Shown: piece after piece, positions 37,138 through 45,434 of the stretch
Layout: every line of letters begins with the position of its first letter
How positions within the stretch are numbered: position 1 is the stretch's first letter
Source: an uncultured Agathobacter sp.
GTDB lineage: Bacteria; Bacillota; Clostridia; Lachnospirales; Lachnospiraceae
Length of the DNA: 54,189 nt
Direction of reading: 5' to 3'
Assembly (NCBI GenBank): GCA_945910395.1
Contig: CAMDYX010000015.1
Span: 1 to 54,189 of the forward strand
The notes under the pieces: generated by a model
The model's database searches: none
Seen by the model: the letters and a program-made list of their open reading frames with translations, nothing else
Told to the model about the DNA's origin: nothing
Program-made: the position numbers and the translations under genes

Positions 37138-37914
37138 ATGATGAAAATTCAGGAATTTTGTGATATGGAGAAATTTGAGAGTATCATGAATAACTGGGCA
37201 AAGAGTACGGGACTTGCTACTGTTGCGGTTGGCGCTGACGGGGAATATATCAGTGGCTGTTACAATTTTACAGAGTTCTGTATTAATCTTACCAGAGGGT
37301 GTCCGGAGGGGGCGCGTCGTTGTGAGAAGTGTGACAGAGAAGGCGTTGGCGTATATCCGTGTCATGCTGGCCTGGTTGATTTTGGTATTCCCATTACTTT
37401 GGCAGATGGGACGGTACTCGGAAGTGTAATCGGAGGACAGGTTCTTCCGGAGGAGCCGGATGAGGAAAAATTCCGTGCTACGGCAAGAGAGCTGGGAATT
37501 GATGAAGACACCTATATTAAGGCTCTTCACAAGGTAAGCGTAAAGACAAAGGATGAGATTGAGGCATCTGCAAATCTTCTTGGGGATGTTATCAATATGT
37601 ATGTCAGGGCCTGCTACGAGGAGCAGATCAGCGGATCACTTCTTACCAGACTGCAGGGTGGAATTGAGAAAGCCGCACAGCAGATTGATGCAGCAAATCA
37701 GAGTACATCCGTAATCGCCGGATACAGTAAGAAGCAGAATATTCTGGCACTGAATGCTTCCATTGAGGCAGCCCGCGCAGGAGAAGCCGGAAAGGGCTTT
37801 GCGGTTGTAGCCTCTGAGGTACAGAAGCTGGCTGAGGGTATGGCAGTGACCAGCAAAGAAATTACCACCATTCTCGGACAACTCCATGCAACCATCCAGG
37901 ATATGGAGAATTAA
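37138..37914 (+). CDS. Soluble chemoreceptor with PocR-type sensory domain and short MCP signalling tip
   Basis: About 258 residues with no membrane segment. Residues 1-165 form a PocR-type domain ([24 protein letters not shown]) with a Cys cluster ([24 protein letters not shown]). PocR domains sense small molecules such as 1,2-propanediol, or may bind metal. The remaining part is a much shortened MCP domain. It has the conserved tip [26 protein letters not shown] but only brief coiled coil on each side. It could signal to CheA in the cytoplasm. GGGGGAAAAA lies before ATG 37138; a TTG at 37123 is unlikely. Confidence 0.85.
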   Translation: MMKIQEFCDMEKFESIMNNWAKSTGLATVAVGADGEYISGCYNFTEFCINLTRGCPEGARRCEKCDREGVGVYPCHAGLVDFGIPITLADGTVLGSVIGGQVLPEEPDEEKFRATARELGIDEDTYIKALHKVSVKTKDEIEASANLLGDVINMYVRACYEEQISGSLLTRLQGGIEKAAQQIDAANQSTSVIAGYSKKQNILALNASIEAARAGEAGKGFAVVASEVQKLAEGMAVTSKEITTILGQLHATIQDMEN

Positions 37915-37936
37915 TAACCTTTATTGTAAAATCTCA

Positions 37937-37970
37937 GGAGATGATTTCAACAGAAATCATCTCCTTTTTT
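37937..37970 (+). terminator. Terminator after the PocR-type chemoreceptor gene
   Basis: A perfect 11-bp stem (GGAGATGATTT / AAATCATCTCC), a 6-nt loop and six T. Confidence 0.92.
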
Positions 37971-37978
37971 CATATGAC

Positions 37979-38019
37979 GAAAAGGAACAAGGACAATGTG
38001 TCGGCCCTTGTTCTTTTTG
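37979..38019 (+). terminator. Second hairpin with T-run, overlapping the ispE -35
   Basis: AAAAGGAACAAGG pairs with CCTTGTTCTTTTT. It lies directly after the first terminator and its 3' arm contains the -35 of the ispE promoter. It looks like a back-up terminator. Confidence 0.6.
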
Positions 38020-38036
38020 TACAAAAATGGTATAAT
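38008..38036 (+). promoter_or_regulatory. Sigma-A promoter of ispE
   Basis: -35 TTGTTC (38008-38013), 17-bp spacer, perfect -10 TATAAT (38031-38036), 33 bp ahead of the start codon. Confidence 0.7.
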
Positions 38037-38068
38037 GAATATTGTATACAAAATACAGAGGTGAACAT

Positions 38069-38944
38069 ATGGACAAAATTTCGTTAAAGGCACTGGCAAA
38101 AATCAATCTTGGTCTGGATGTGATTCGAAGAAGAGAAGATGGGTATCATGAAGTAAAGATGATCATGCAGACGATTCACCTGTTCGACAGACTTGATATC
38201 AAAAAGATTGCGGAACCTAAAATTGTAATCAAAACAAATCTGTCCTTTTTGCCGGTAAATGAGAATAATCTGGTATATAAGGCGGGAAAACTTCTTATGG
38301 ATGAGTTCTCCATCCGTGAGGGTGTGGAGGTCAACTTAAATAAGAAGATTCCGGTGGCGGCGGGAATGGCAGGCGGAAGTACAGACGCTGCAGCCATGCT
38401 CTATGGAATGAATGAGCTTTTTGATTTGAAGCTAAAGAAAAATGAACTGATGGAGCGGGGAGTAAAGCTTGGAGCTGATGTGCCCTATTGCCTTATGAGA
38501 GGGACTGCCCTTGCAGAGGGGATTGGAGAAAAGCTGACAGCTCTGTCTCCGATGGTAAAATGTCCGGTTCTGATTGCAAAGCCACAGATTTCCGTATCAA
38601 CGAAATTTGTGTACCAGAATTTAAAGCTGGATGAGACAACGCTGCATCCGGATATTAACCGGTTGATTTTGGATATTGAGAATAAGGAGCTTTCTGCAAT
38701 AGCAGAGCATATGGGAAATGTGCTTGAGACGGTTACGATTCCAAACTATCCGATTATTGATGAGATTAAAAAACAGATGATAAAGTCGGGAGCCATAGGT
38801 GCCATGATGAGCGGAAGCGGCCCCACGGTTTTTGGCTTGTTTTCGGATGAGGAGACTGCACAGAAGGCCTATGAGGATATGTTAACTTCGGGGCTTGCAA
38901 AACAGGTATACGTAACTTCGATTTATAATAACCGCAGAGAGTAA
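38069..38944 (+). CDS. ispE: 4-diphosphocytidyl-2-C-methyl-D-erythritol kinase
   Basis: A 291-residue GHMP kinase of the non-mevalonate isoprenoid pathway. The substrate motif is KALAKINLGLDVIRRREDGYHE, the ATP-binding loop is PVAAGMAGGSTDAAAML, and the third motif is GAMMSGSGPTVFGLF. It phosphorylates CDP-methylerythritol. ATG 38069 is chosen because GAGGTGA lies just upstream; the frame opens earlier at 38042. A GntR regulator follows 30 bp downstream, as is often seen in Lachnospiraceae. Confidence 0.97.
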   Translation: MDKISLKALAKINLGLDVIRRREDGYHEVKMIMQTIHLFDRLDIKKIAEPKIVIKTNLSFLPVNENNLVYKAGKLLMDEFSIREGVEVNLNKKIPVAAGMAGGSTDAAAMLYGMNELFDLKLKKNELMERGVKLGADVPYCLMRGTALAEGIGEKLTALSPMVKCPVLIAKPQISVSTKFVYQNLKLDETTLHPDINRLILDIENKELSAIAEHMGNVLETVTIPNYPIIDEIKKQMIKSGAIGAMMSGSGPTVFGLFSDEETAQKAYEDMLTSGLAKQVYVTSIYNNRRE

Positions 38945-38974
38945 TACGCGGCCGATACAAAAAGAGGAAAAACC

Positions 38975-39655
38975 ATGACAGACAATTTGAAATTAGACAT
39001 GAATGAATATCTTCCCCTTCGGGATGTGGTCTTTAAGACACTCCGGGAGGCGATTCTAAGAGGGGACTTAAAGCCGGGGGAGAGGCTTATGGAGCTTCAG
39101 CTTGCAGCAAAGCTTGGGGTAAGCCGTACTCCGATCCGTGAGGCCATCCGTATGCTTGAGCAGGAGGGACTTGCGGTTACCGTGCCCAGAAAGGGGGCAG
39201 AGGTGGCGCAGATGACCCTGAAGGATATGGAGGATGTGCTGGAGGTCCGCGAGGTGCTGGATGAGCTGGCGGTGAAGCTTGCCTGCACAAAGGTCAATGA
39301 GGAACAGCTGGCAAGACTGATTAAGGTTCAGGAAGAATTTGAGCTTAGTACCGTGGGCGATGATGTAAAGAAAATCGCGGAGGCGGATGTGGCATTCCAT
39401 GAAGTGATTTATGAAATCGCGGACAATCCAAAGCTGGTGAGCATCCTGAATAATTTAAGGGAGCAGGTGTACAGATACCGGGTGGAGTATGTAAAGGACC
39501 CGAAGAACTATCCGGTGCTGATTCGGGAGCATGAGAATATTGTGGAGGGCTTAAAAGCAAAGGATGTAAGGATGGCAACCCATGCCATGCATGAGCATGT
39601 GGAAAATCAGGCGGTTGCAGTGAAGGCGGTAATTGAGAGCCAGGATATATACTAA
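38975..39655 (+). CDS. GntR-family transcriptional regulator (FCD/FadR subgroup)
   Basis: A 226-residue regulator. The N-terminal winged helix-turn-helix reads LRGDLKPGERLMELQLAAKLGVSRTPIREAIRMLEQEG. The FCD ligand-binding domain (about 90-220) carries probable metal ligands in ADVAFHEVIYE, REHENIVEGL and HAMHEHVENQ. It probably responds to a small carboxylate; the target genes are unknown. It is likely co-transcribed with ispE. A terminator follows at 39694. Confidence 0.94.
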   Translation: MTDNLKLDMNEYLPLRDVVFKTLREAILRGDLKPGERLMELQLAAKLGVSRTPIREAIRMLEQEGLAVTVPRKGAEVAQMTLKDMEDVLEVREVLDELAVKLACTKVNEEQLARLIKVQEEFELSTVGDDVKKIAEADVAFHEVIYEIADNPKLVSILNNLREQVYRYRVEYVKDPKNYPVLIREHENIVEGLKAKDVRMATHAMHEHVENQAVAVKAVIESQDIY

Positions 39656-39693
39656 AATCGCAAGAGTATATTATTTTAATAACGAAGCATACT

Positions 39694-39724
39694 AGAGGCA
39701 GGAATAATCCTGTCTCTATTTTTG
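39694..39724 (+). terminator. Terminator of the ispE-gntR unit
   Basis: A perfect 10-bp stem (AGAGGCAGGA / TCCTGTCTCT), ATAA loop, then ATTTTTG. Confidence 0.88.
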
Positions 39725-39734
39725 TGCTTTTAAA

Positions 39735-39923
39735 TACTCCCATTTCGGAAATATGTTCCTAAGAATGAATTTGCATATTTGAATCAGAACCCACTCTCGT
39801 TTGTAAAAAGCGTAGCGGTACTAAATTCGCAATGAATTGCTCATTAAGTGCCGACGCTTTTTAAACGTTCTGATTCAAATAGCAAAATTCATTCTTAGGA
39901 ACATATTTCCGAAATGGGAGTAT
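39735..39923 (+). repeat. Family 1 palindromic element, copy 7 (forward)
   Basis: The best-preserved copy. Its ends pair almost perfectly (TACTCCCATTTCGGAAATATGTTCC / GGAACATATTTCCGAAATGGGAGTA, given here as short arms). It has the full core hairpin. It starts 11 bp after a terminator and ends 30 nt before the Ger operon start codon. Confidence 0.94.
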
Positions 39924-39953
39924 AGAAATGCAAAGACATGCAAGGAAAAAGGA

Positions 39954-41450
39954 ATGGCTGAGTATATGCAAAAAACGAAGGTTTCAAATAACATCGACAA
40001 AAATATTGCGCGTTTTGGGGAAATTTTTTCGGAGTGCTCCGATATCAAGATGCAGGAAATGTGCATCGGTTCCCATGGAAATATCAAGTGCCATCTTTCT
40101 TATATTGAAGTGGCTATCAGCAATACGACATTAAGGGATACCGCCATCGGAAAAGCGCTGGCATTTCTGGAAAAACAGAATGTTGTTGAGATGAAGAAGC
40201 AGCTGGATGGCAATGGGATGGGTATTGCGGACATTACCTGGTATGAGTTTGTGGAAGATGCGGCTCTGGGGCTTTTGACCGGAGATGCCATTCTTTTTGT
40301 GGACGGGTACGATAAAGCAATTAAGATTGCGGATGAAGGATATCCCGGAATGGGGATTCAGGAGCCGGATTCCGAGAAGGTGGTAAGGGGCTCTAAAGAG
40401 GGCTTTGCGGATTCTGTAAAAATAAATACCTCCCTGCTTCGGAAAAGAATTCGTTCTACAAAATTATGCGTGAAGGAAAAAAAGCTTGGAGTCCGCTCCC
40501 ACACCTTAGTAAATCTTGTGTATATGAAGGATCTGGTTCGAAGACCGCTCCTTGAGGAAATCGAAAGACGATTGGAGCAATACGAGATCGACGGGGTGCT
40601 TGACAGCGGAATCATAGAGCAGCTTTCAGAGGAAAAGTGGTATTCTCCCTTTCCACAGTTTGCCACCACACAGCGTCCGGACAAGGCTGCAACAGCAATA
40701 TTAGAGGGGCGAATCGTGCTTTTTTCGGACAATTCTCCCACAGCGCTGATACTGCCTACGGATTTTAATTCCTTTTTACAGACAAGCGATGACTACTACA
40801 ATCGTTTTGAGATTGCTTCCTTTGCAAGGATTCTAAGATATATCGCCGTCTTTTTTGCCATGACGCTTCCGGGGCTTTATATTGCAGTAACAAATTTTCA
40901 TACACAGATATTGCCCACAACACTACTTTTGGCATTTCAGGAAGCACGCTTCGGGGTGGCATTTCCGGCGGCTCTTGAGGTGATTCTGATGGAAATCGCC
41001 TTTGAAATGCTCCGGGAGGCCGGAGTACGGCTGCCGGGAACCATGGGAAATACCATCGGAATTGTGGGAGGGCTGATTATCGGGCAGGCTGCGGTGGATG
41101 CGAATCTGGTCAGTCCGATTATTGTAATCGTGGTGGCCTTTACCGCCCTGTGCTCCTTTGCCATTCCCAGTGAGGAATTCGCCTTCGCATTTCGGCTGCT
41201 GAAGTTTTTCTTTATTGCGCTGTGTGCCTGGGAAGGATATTTTGGATTCCTGATCGGAATCATGATGGTGCTCATTCACTTGTCAAAGCTGAAAAGCTTT
41301 GGACTGAATTACCTGACTCCCTTTGTGGGGCCAGAGCAGTATAAGGGGGATGGGAAAAAGGATGCTATTGTGCGTTTCCCCCTTCGGCTGTTGAAAAAAC
41401 GTCCGATTTATGCGAGAGAGGAAGAAAAGATAAAGCTAAAAAAGAGGTAA
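39954..41450 (+). CDS. Spore germination protein, GerAA/GerKA family (germinant receptor A subunit)
   Basis: A 498-residue receptor subunit. A hydrophilic N-terminal domain (about 1-270, NIDKNIARFGEIFSECSDIK, GDAILFVDGYDKAI) is followed by membrane helices with the conserved region RPDKAATAILEGRIVLFSDNSPTALILP and the GNTIGIVGGLIIGQAAV segment. It sits in the spore inner membrane and detects germinants with the B and C subunits. ATG 39954 has AAGGA 7 nt upstream. A longer frame from 39837 would run through the repeat and is rejected. It is the first gene of the Ger operon. Confidence 0.92.
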   Translation: MAEYMQKTKVSNNIDKNIARFGEIFSECSDIKMQEMCIGSHGNIKCHLSYIEVAISNTTLRDTAIGKALAFLEKQNVVEMKKQLDGNGMGIADITWYEFVEDAALGLLTGDAILFVDGYDKAIKIADEGYPGMGIQEPDSEKVVRGSKEGFADSVKINTSLLRKRIRSTKLCVKEKKLGVRSHTLVNLVYMKDLVRRPLLEEIERRLEQYEIDGVLDSGIIEQLSEEKWYSPFPQFATTQRPDKAATAILEGRIVLFSDNSPTALILPTDFNSFLQTSDDYYNRFEIASFARILRYIAVFFAMTLPGLYIAVTNFHTQILPTTLLLAFQEARFGVAFPAALEVILMEIAFEMLREAGVRLPGTMGNTIGIVGGLIIGQAAVDANLVSPIIVIVVAFTALCSFAIPSEEFAFAFRLLKFFFIALCAWEGYFGFLIGIMMVLIHLSKLKSFGLNYLTPFVGPEQYKGDGKKDAIVRFPLRLLKKRPIYAREEEKIKLKKR

Positions 41451-41453
41451 GTG

Positions 41454-42542
41454 ATGTTTTTGGATAATCAAAGGATATCGTTTCGACAAGTATATCGATT
41501 GTATCTATTTTCCCTGGTGGGAATCAGTACGCTGGTCATTCCGGGAAAAATCGCGGAAAAAAATGGGGTATACGGAGTGATCAGTATATTACTCGGCGGG
41601 GCACTGGCCTTTCTGTACCTGTTCTACTTAAAGCGGGTAGCAAAAAATATGGAGACGGATCTGATCACCTATCTTGATAGGAGAGAAGGGGGAGGAAATC
41701 TGCTAAAGCGGGGGGCGCTTTTTTATCTGGCAGGCTCTGCAGTGATGACGGCAGGATATGTGGCCTTCGTATTTTCAAAGCTTGTTCAAAAAAGCCTGAC
41801 AGCGGAGGAGAATTATCTTTTGATTCTTGCACTTATTGTGCTGGTGGGGGGATATGCGGTCGTAGGCGGAATTGAAAGCCGGGCCAGAGTGTATGAGGTT
41901 ATGTTTTGGTTTGTCCTCATTCCCATGTTTTTACTGCTTCTGATTTCTCTAAAGGGAATCAATTTTATCTATTTTGACTTCCACCGTGCCCCTGACTATG
42001 GAAAAATGCTGCAGGATGGATACCTTTGCTTTCTGCCCTTTCAGACATTGTTTTTTGCCCTGCTGCTTCCAAAGTATGTAAAGAAGGACTACAACCGATT
42101 ATTTTTTAGCATAGGACTGGCTCTTTTTTGCGGGGTGGGAATTCTGATTGCATTCTTTTTGATTTTGGTGGGAACCTTTGGTGCAGAGGCTCTTTCCAAA
42201 ATGGAATTTCCTGCGGTGACTTTTCTGAACAATGTTCAGTTTACGGGAGGATTTTTTAAACGACTGGATGCAATTATGATGGGAATCTGGTTTTTTACCC
42301 TTTTTGCCCTTATGAATATGAATATCCATTACGGTGGTATCCTGCTAAAGGAAAGTGTAAAAAAAGGAGGGGGAAAACGGTATCTGCTTGGCATTTTAGC
42401 AGTGGTCTATCTTTTGGCGGCAGGGCTTTCATATGTGGAACCGATGCAGGAGTTCTTTTTTAATTTCTTCTTGTTTTTTGGTGTTCCTATGTATGTGCTG
42501 CTGCCGGGAATTTTTTTAGCTATGGGGAGGAAGAGGGCTTGA
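41454..42542 (+). CDS. Spore germination protein, GerAB/GerKB family (endospore germination permease, B subunit)
   Basis: About 362 residues, ten or so hydrophobic segments, of the amino-acid/polyamine permease-like GerAB family (ISFRQVYRLYLFSLVGISTLVIPG at the start). It probably contributes the germinant-binding pocket. The frame opens at GTG 41451, but ATG 41454 with AAAGAGGTAA upstream is preferred. It follows the A subunit with only 3 bp between. Its stop overlaps the start of the C subunit gene. Confidence 0.92.
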   Translation: MFLDNQRISFRQVYRLYLFSLVGISTLVIPGKIAEKNGVYGVISILLGGALAFLYLFYLKRVAKNMETDLITYLDRREGGGNLLKRGALFYLAGSAVMTAGYVAFVFSKLVQKSLTAEENYLLILALIVLVGGYAVVGGIESRARVYEVMFWFVLIPMFLLLLISLKGINFIYFDFHRAPDYGKMLQDGYLCFLPFQTLFFALLLPKYVKKDYNRLFFSIGLALFCGVGILIAFFLILVGTFGAEALSKMEFPAVTFLNNVQFTGGFFKRLDAIMMGIWFFTLFALMNMNIHYGGILLKESVKKGGGKRYLLGILAVVYLLAAGLSYVEPMQEFFFNFFLFFGVPMYVLLPGIFLAMGRKRA

Positions 42543-43114
42543 AAAAACTGATTCGGATATGCAGTCTGCTCCTGCTGTTGGCAGGATGCGGGGGGCTGTG
42601 TGGATGTAAAGCGGTGGAATTGGAGGACCGAAGCTTCCCGATGATGGTTGCGGTGGAATTGTCGGATATGAAACAAACTCAGTTTCGTTATGTTTTTGCC
42701 AATGAATGGTCGGATATCAATTCCTACTTGGATTATAACCATTTGAAGGTGGTTCTGATAGAGGAAGAATTTCTGGAGGATGAAAAAAAGTATCAGGATT
42801 TTTTGACTGAAATTCAAAAGGAAGAGACTTTTCCGAGAAATACCTACGTGTGTGTAACCCCAGATGCCGATGAGATTTGCGACACCGGGGAAGCTCTTGC
42901 AATTGATGTGGGAACCTATATTGAAAATATGCTGCAGACCAAGGAGCGATTGGAAAAGAACCATCTTCCTACCATTGGGGATCTGCTGGATGATAAGGAA
43001 AATCAGATGCGCATATGGAAGCTGCCCGTTCTTTCGGCAAAAGACGGGCAGATAGAGATTACGGATTACTATCAAATTGCATATGGAAGCCCTTCGGCTT
43101 TGCGTGAATCTTGA
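42539..43114 (+). CDS. Short Ger(x)C-family germinant receptor lipoprotein (C subunit)
   Basis: A 191-residue lipoprotein with lipobox LLAGC and the GerAC-type opening (KAVELEDRSFPMMVAVEL). It covers only the N-terminal part of the family, whose members are usually about 370-400 residues. The C-terminal domain is missing. A TTG start at 42539 follows GGGGAGGAAG and overlaps the B-subunit stop. The 3' end overlaps the convergent DUF1934 gene by 56 bp. It is either a truncated but working subunit, or a decayed one. Confidence 0.8.
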   Translation: MKKLIRICSLLLLLAGCGGLCGCKAVELEDRSFPMMVAVELSDMKQTQFRYVFANEWSDINSYLDYNHLKVVLIEEEFLEDEKKYQDFLTEIQKEETFPRNTYVCVTPDADEICDTGEALAIDVGTYIENMLQTKERLEKNHLPTIGDLLDDKENQMRIWKLPVLSAKDGQIEITDYYQIAYGSPSALRES

Positions 43115-43511
43115 TATGGCAATTGGCTATAAATTCACAATTGATCTCTAAGCCGTATTCCACATCGATCAGGATAGAGTCCTCTGTCTCAAACACATCC
43201 ACCCGGGTGGCATCGATACCGATTTGCAGACTCCCGTAAGGGGTATAGTAGTAGGTAATGTTCTTTTGGTTCTTTTCGAAAACCATATGTACGTTTACAA
43301 CCCCTTTTTTGGTAAGCTCCATATAGTTTGGAGCGGCCTTGATTACGTTTTTGGTTGGCTTGGCAAAGCCTTCGGTTACCTCCTCATACAGAAGGTAATG
43401 CTTATCATTTCGGTAATAGTATTCGCCGGAGGTAATCAGTTCTACCGTATCGCTGCCATCCTCCGGAGACATTTGAAGTCCCTGAACAGATAATAGTACA
43501 TCTTTGACCAT
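43059..43511 (-). CDS. DUF1934 (YwiB-like) beta-barrel protein
   Basis: A 150-residue soluble protein. It matches DUF1934 in order and length (VELITSGEYYYRNDKHYLLYEE, GVVNVHMVFEKNQKNITYYYTPYGSLQIGI), a lipocalin-like beta-barrel family of unknown function. AAGGAGA lies before ATG 43511; an upstream frame extension to 43553 has no ribosome-binding site. It is followed on the minus strand upstream by spoIIR. Its C-terminal codons overlap the end of the Ger C-subunit gene. Confidence 0.88.
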   Translation of the reverse strand: MVKDVLLSVQGLQMSPEDGSDTVELITSGEYYYRNDKHYLLYEEVTEGFAKPTKNVIKAAPNYMELTKKGVVNVHMVFEKNQKNITYYYTPYGSLQIGIDATRVDVFETEDSILIDVEYGLEINCEFIANCHIKIHAKPKGFHMQFDSNP

Positions 43512-43572
43512 GATGTTCTCCTTTATCCTGCGTTTGCAATTGTCTGGTTGCACTTAGGCTATTGTAGCGTGT

Positions 43573-44217
43573 TTACCGGAAATATTCAAGGAGTTTGAAA
43601 CGGATCTTATAGTTGCCGCTTTTTATGACTGCCTCATATTCCTCTGAGGACAAAACCTTGCGGAGCGCTTTCCCGGAATCAGTGTCTACGACCTCGTATA
43701 CGCTGCCGCGAAAGCACATATTCGGATAGAGCACGCACCACCAGTTGTGACCGCCCCCCTCACCAAGGGTGATGTTTAGAGCATCATAGGTGCCGGGGGG
43801 AAAGGTGTATGATCCGTAGTTTTTTTCCGGAAAGTCCGTGGAAGAGATTTTGGCTGTGGCACCATAATCGTATCCATTTTCCAATAGGGTTTCATTTGCA
43901 ATTTCTACAATCTGCTCCAGATTTTCAGACACAATACGTTCACAGGATTCTTTTGTCCGGGAGTTTTCCAGCAGAGGCTCCAAGTATGTACCAACGGCAT
44001 CCCGGACCCTAAGCTTTACCGCCTGATCCTTTGGACTGTTGCTGTTGGCAAGAACGTGGAAGCGCAGAACCTTGTCCGCGATGGAAGGCTGCAGGCTCTG
44101 TGCCCGGATGGTTGCGGTCTTACCTATAACCTGATCTGATATTTGGGGATAGCTTACAATTCCAAGGAAAAGTAGGATATAAAAGAGATAAATGCTGATT
44201 TTTATGTAAGGTTTCAT
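43573..44217 (-). CDS. spoIIR: Stage II sporulation protein R
   Basis: A 214-residue exported protein. An N-terminal membrane/signal segment (ISIYLFYILLFLGIVSYP) is followed by the family motifs LRFHVLANSNSPKDQAVKLRVRDAV and GGGHNWWCVLYPNMCF. Made in the forespore under sigma-F, it crosses to the intermembrane space and triggers SpoIIGA-dependent processing of pro-sigma-E. No clear sigma-F promoter was seen; the region upstream is filled with repeats. GGAG precedes the ATG. Confidence 0.95.
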   Translation of the reverse strand: MKPYIKISIYLFYILLFLGIVSYPQISDQVIGKTATIRAQSLQPSIADKVLRFHVLANSNSPKDQAVKLRVRDAVGTYLEPLLENSRTKESCERIVSENLEQIVEIANETLLENGYDYGATAKISSTDFPEKNYGSYTFPPGTYDALNITLGEGGGHNWWCVLYPNMCFRGSVYEVVDTDSGKALRKVLSSEEYEAVIKSGNYKIRFKLLEYFR

Positions 44218-44250
44218 ATATCTGCTCCAATCTGATTCATTTTGCTTGGC

Positions 44251-44278
44251 CCATTCAGAAACACAATTCCGAAATGGA
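44251..44278. repeat. Family 1 terminal fragment
   Basis: An isolated end: CCCATTCAGAAACACAATTCCGAAATGGA. It matches the right end of family 1 and lacks core and left end. It lies 34 bp upstream of spoIIR. Confidence 0.6.
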
Positions 44279-44328
44279 GCTTTTGCTTGTAATCAGAGTT
44301 TAGACAGATCAAAGAGTTTTATTCATAA

Positions 44329-44719
44329 TCCCTTTTCGGAATTACGAATTTAGTACCGTTACGCTTTTTACAAACGAAAGCGGCTTGTTCTTCATGCTTG
44401 ATTGGCAAATTGTATCATTTCGCCGGTTGATTTCCTTCCAGTACCTAAAATCTATGAAAAAAGCGGCATTTTAAGCGTTTTTTGTGGTCAATTGTATGTT
44501 TTCACCGGATCAATTTTAGCCTGTACCTAAGAAATTGCAAATATTAGGTATACGGCAAAGTCCACTCCTCAAAATAATACAATTCCCAGGAAAAATCCGC
44601 AATTTGAAGCTGTTTTTCAAGGATTTTAGGTATACGACAGTTTCGGCACCTCAAATCTTTCCAAATTCCACTGTTCTGATTCAAATAATTCATTCGGGAA
44701 CACTTTTCCGAAATGGGAT
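44329..44719 (-). repeat. Family 1 element, copy 8 (reverse), internally deleted and interrupted by family 2
   Basis: The left piece (44329-44384) joins TCCCTTTTCGGAATTA to GCGAATTTAGTACCGTTACGC, dropping about 100 bp. The right piece (about 44672-44719) resumes with GTTCTGATTCAAAT and ends ACTTTTCCGAAATGGGA. Between them lie unrelated bases and a family 2 copy. It accounts for most of the 556-bp gap between spoIIR and the next gene. Confidence 0.75.
44437..44640 (+). repeat. Family 2 palindromic repeat, copy 3 (nested in family 1)
   Basis: Starts AGTACCTAAAATC and ends GGATTTTAGGTATAC. The central pair is CTGTACCTAAG...TATTAGGTATAC, and the inner arms are CAATTGTATGTTTT and AATAATACAATT. 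It sits between two pieces of a family 1 copy. Confidence 0.8.
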
Positions 44720-44729
44720 TATTCATAAA

Positions 44730-44766
44730 AATACCCCGGGGGAATGAATGATTCCTCTCCGGGGCA
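44730..44766 (-). terminator. Terminator of the minus-strand membrane-protein gene
   Basis: On the minus strand GCCCCGGAGAGGAAT pairs with ATTCCCCCGGGGT and is followed by ATTTTT. Two mismatches lie within the stem. Confidence 0.8.
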
Positions 44767-44773
44767 GTATAAA

Positions 44774-45274
44774 TTACTTCTTCTTGGATTTCTTTGCGTT
44801 CTCCTCGGCTTTTGCCTCTGCGTTTACTTCGTTGTATTTGGCACGAAGCTTAGCACGGAAGCCCTTTTTCTTTTCCGGTTTTTCAAGCGGTCCGCGAAGA
44901 CCCTTTACGCCGGTAATGTAAAGACCGCTTACGGTTGCCTTTACCTCCTTTTTGACTGGGATATCGTCAAAAACAGCTTCATCTGCAATCAGGGACATTA
45001 CCTTTGGACCAACCTTTGCTTTTACGATTGGAAGCTTTGAACGACGAAGCAGCTTAGGTGTCTGTTCAATCACCTGCTGCGGAAGTCCTGCATCTTTTAA
45101 GCGCATTCGCTTTTTATCGATAATCAGCATTGTGACAGTCTGTGCGGCTGCGGCAAGCTGGGCATCCTGTTCATCCTTTCTTTTTTGTGCTTTCTTTCCA
45201 AGGAAATAAAGTACAATAATTGCTGCAATCATAACAATGGCGATTACAAGCAATGCTATTTGCCATCCGGTCAT
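44774..45274 (-). CDS. Hypothetical single-pass membrane protein
   Basis: A 166-residue protein. An N-terminal membrane segment (ALLVIAIVMIAAIIVLYFLG) is followed by a basic cytoplasmic domain (MLIIDKKRMRLKDAGLPQQVIEQTPKLLRRSKLPIVKAKVG) and a Lys/Ala/Glu-rich tail (AEENAKKSKKK). It looks like a small conserved Lachnospiraceae protein, but I cannot name the family. AAAGGAGGAG precedes the ATG. It is transcribed alone. Confidence 0.8.
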   Translation of the reverse strand: MTGWQIALLVIAIVMIAAIIVLYFLGKKAQKRKDEQDAQLAAAAQTVTMLIIDKKRMRLKDAGLPQQVIEQTPKLLRRSKLPIVKAKVGPKVMSLIADEAVFDDIPVKKEVKATVSGLYITGVKGLRGPLEKPEKKKGFRAKLRAKYNEVNAEAKAEENAKKSKKK

Positions 45275-45434
45275 GGAAAATCTCCTCCTTTATGTTCATT
45301 GAATGCTATTTTACCATTGATTATGTGAAAAATCAATGAATTATGAAGCCAATTGTTTGTATTTTCAAAAGAAGTGTGGTATTGTATTTGAAGCGCATTT
45401 TGCGCCAGGGATTTGAAAAAGAAAGGATATATAT

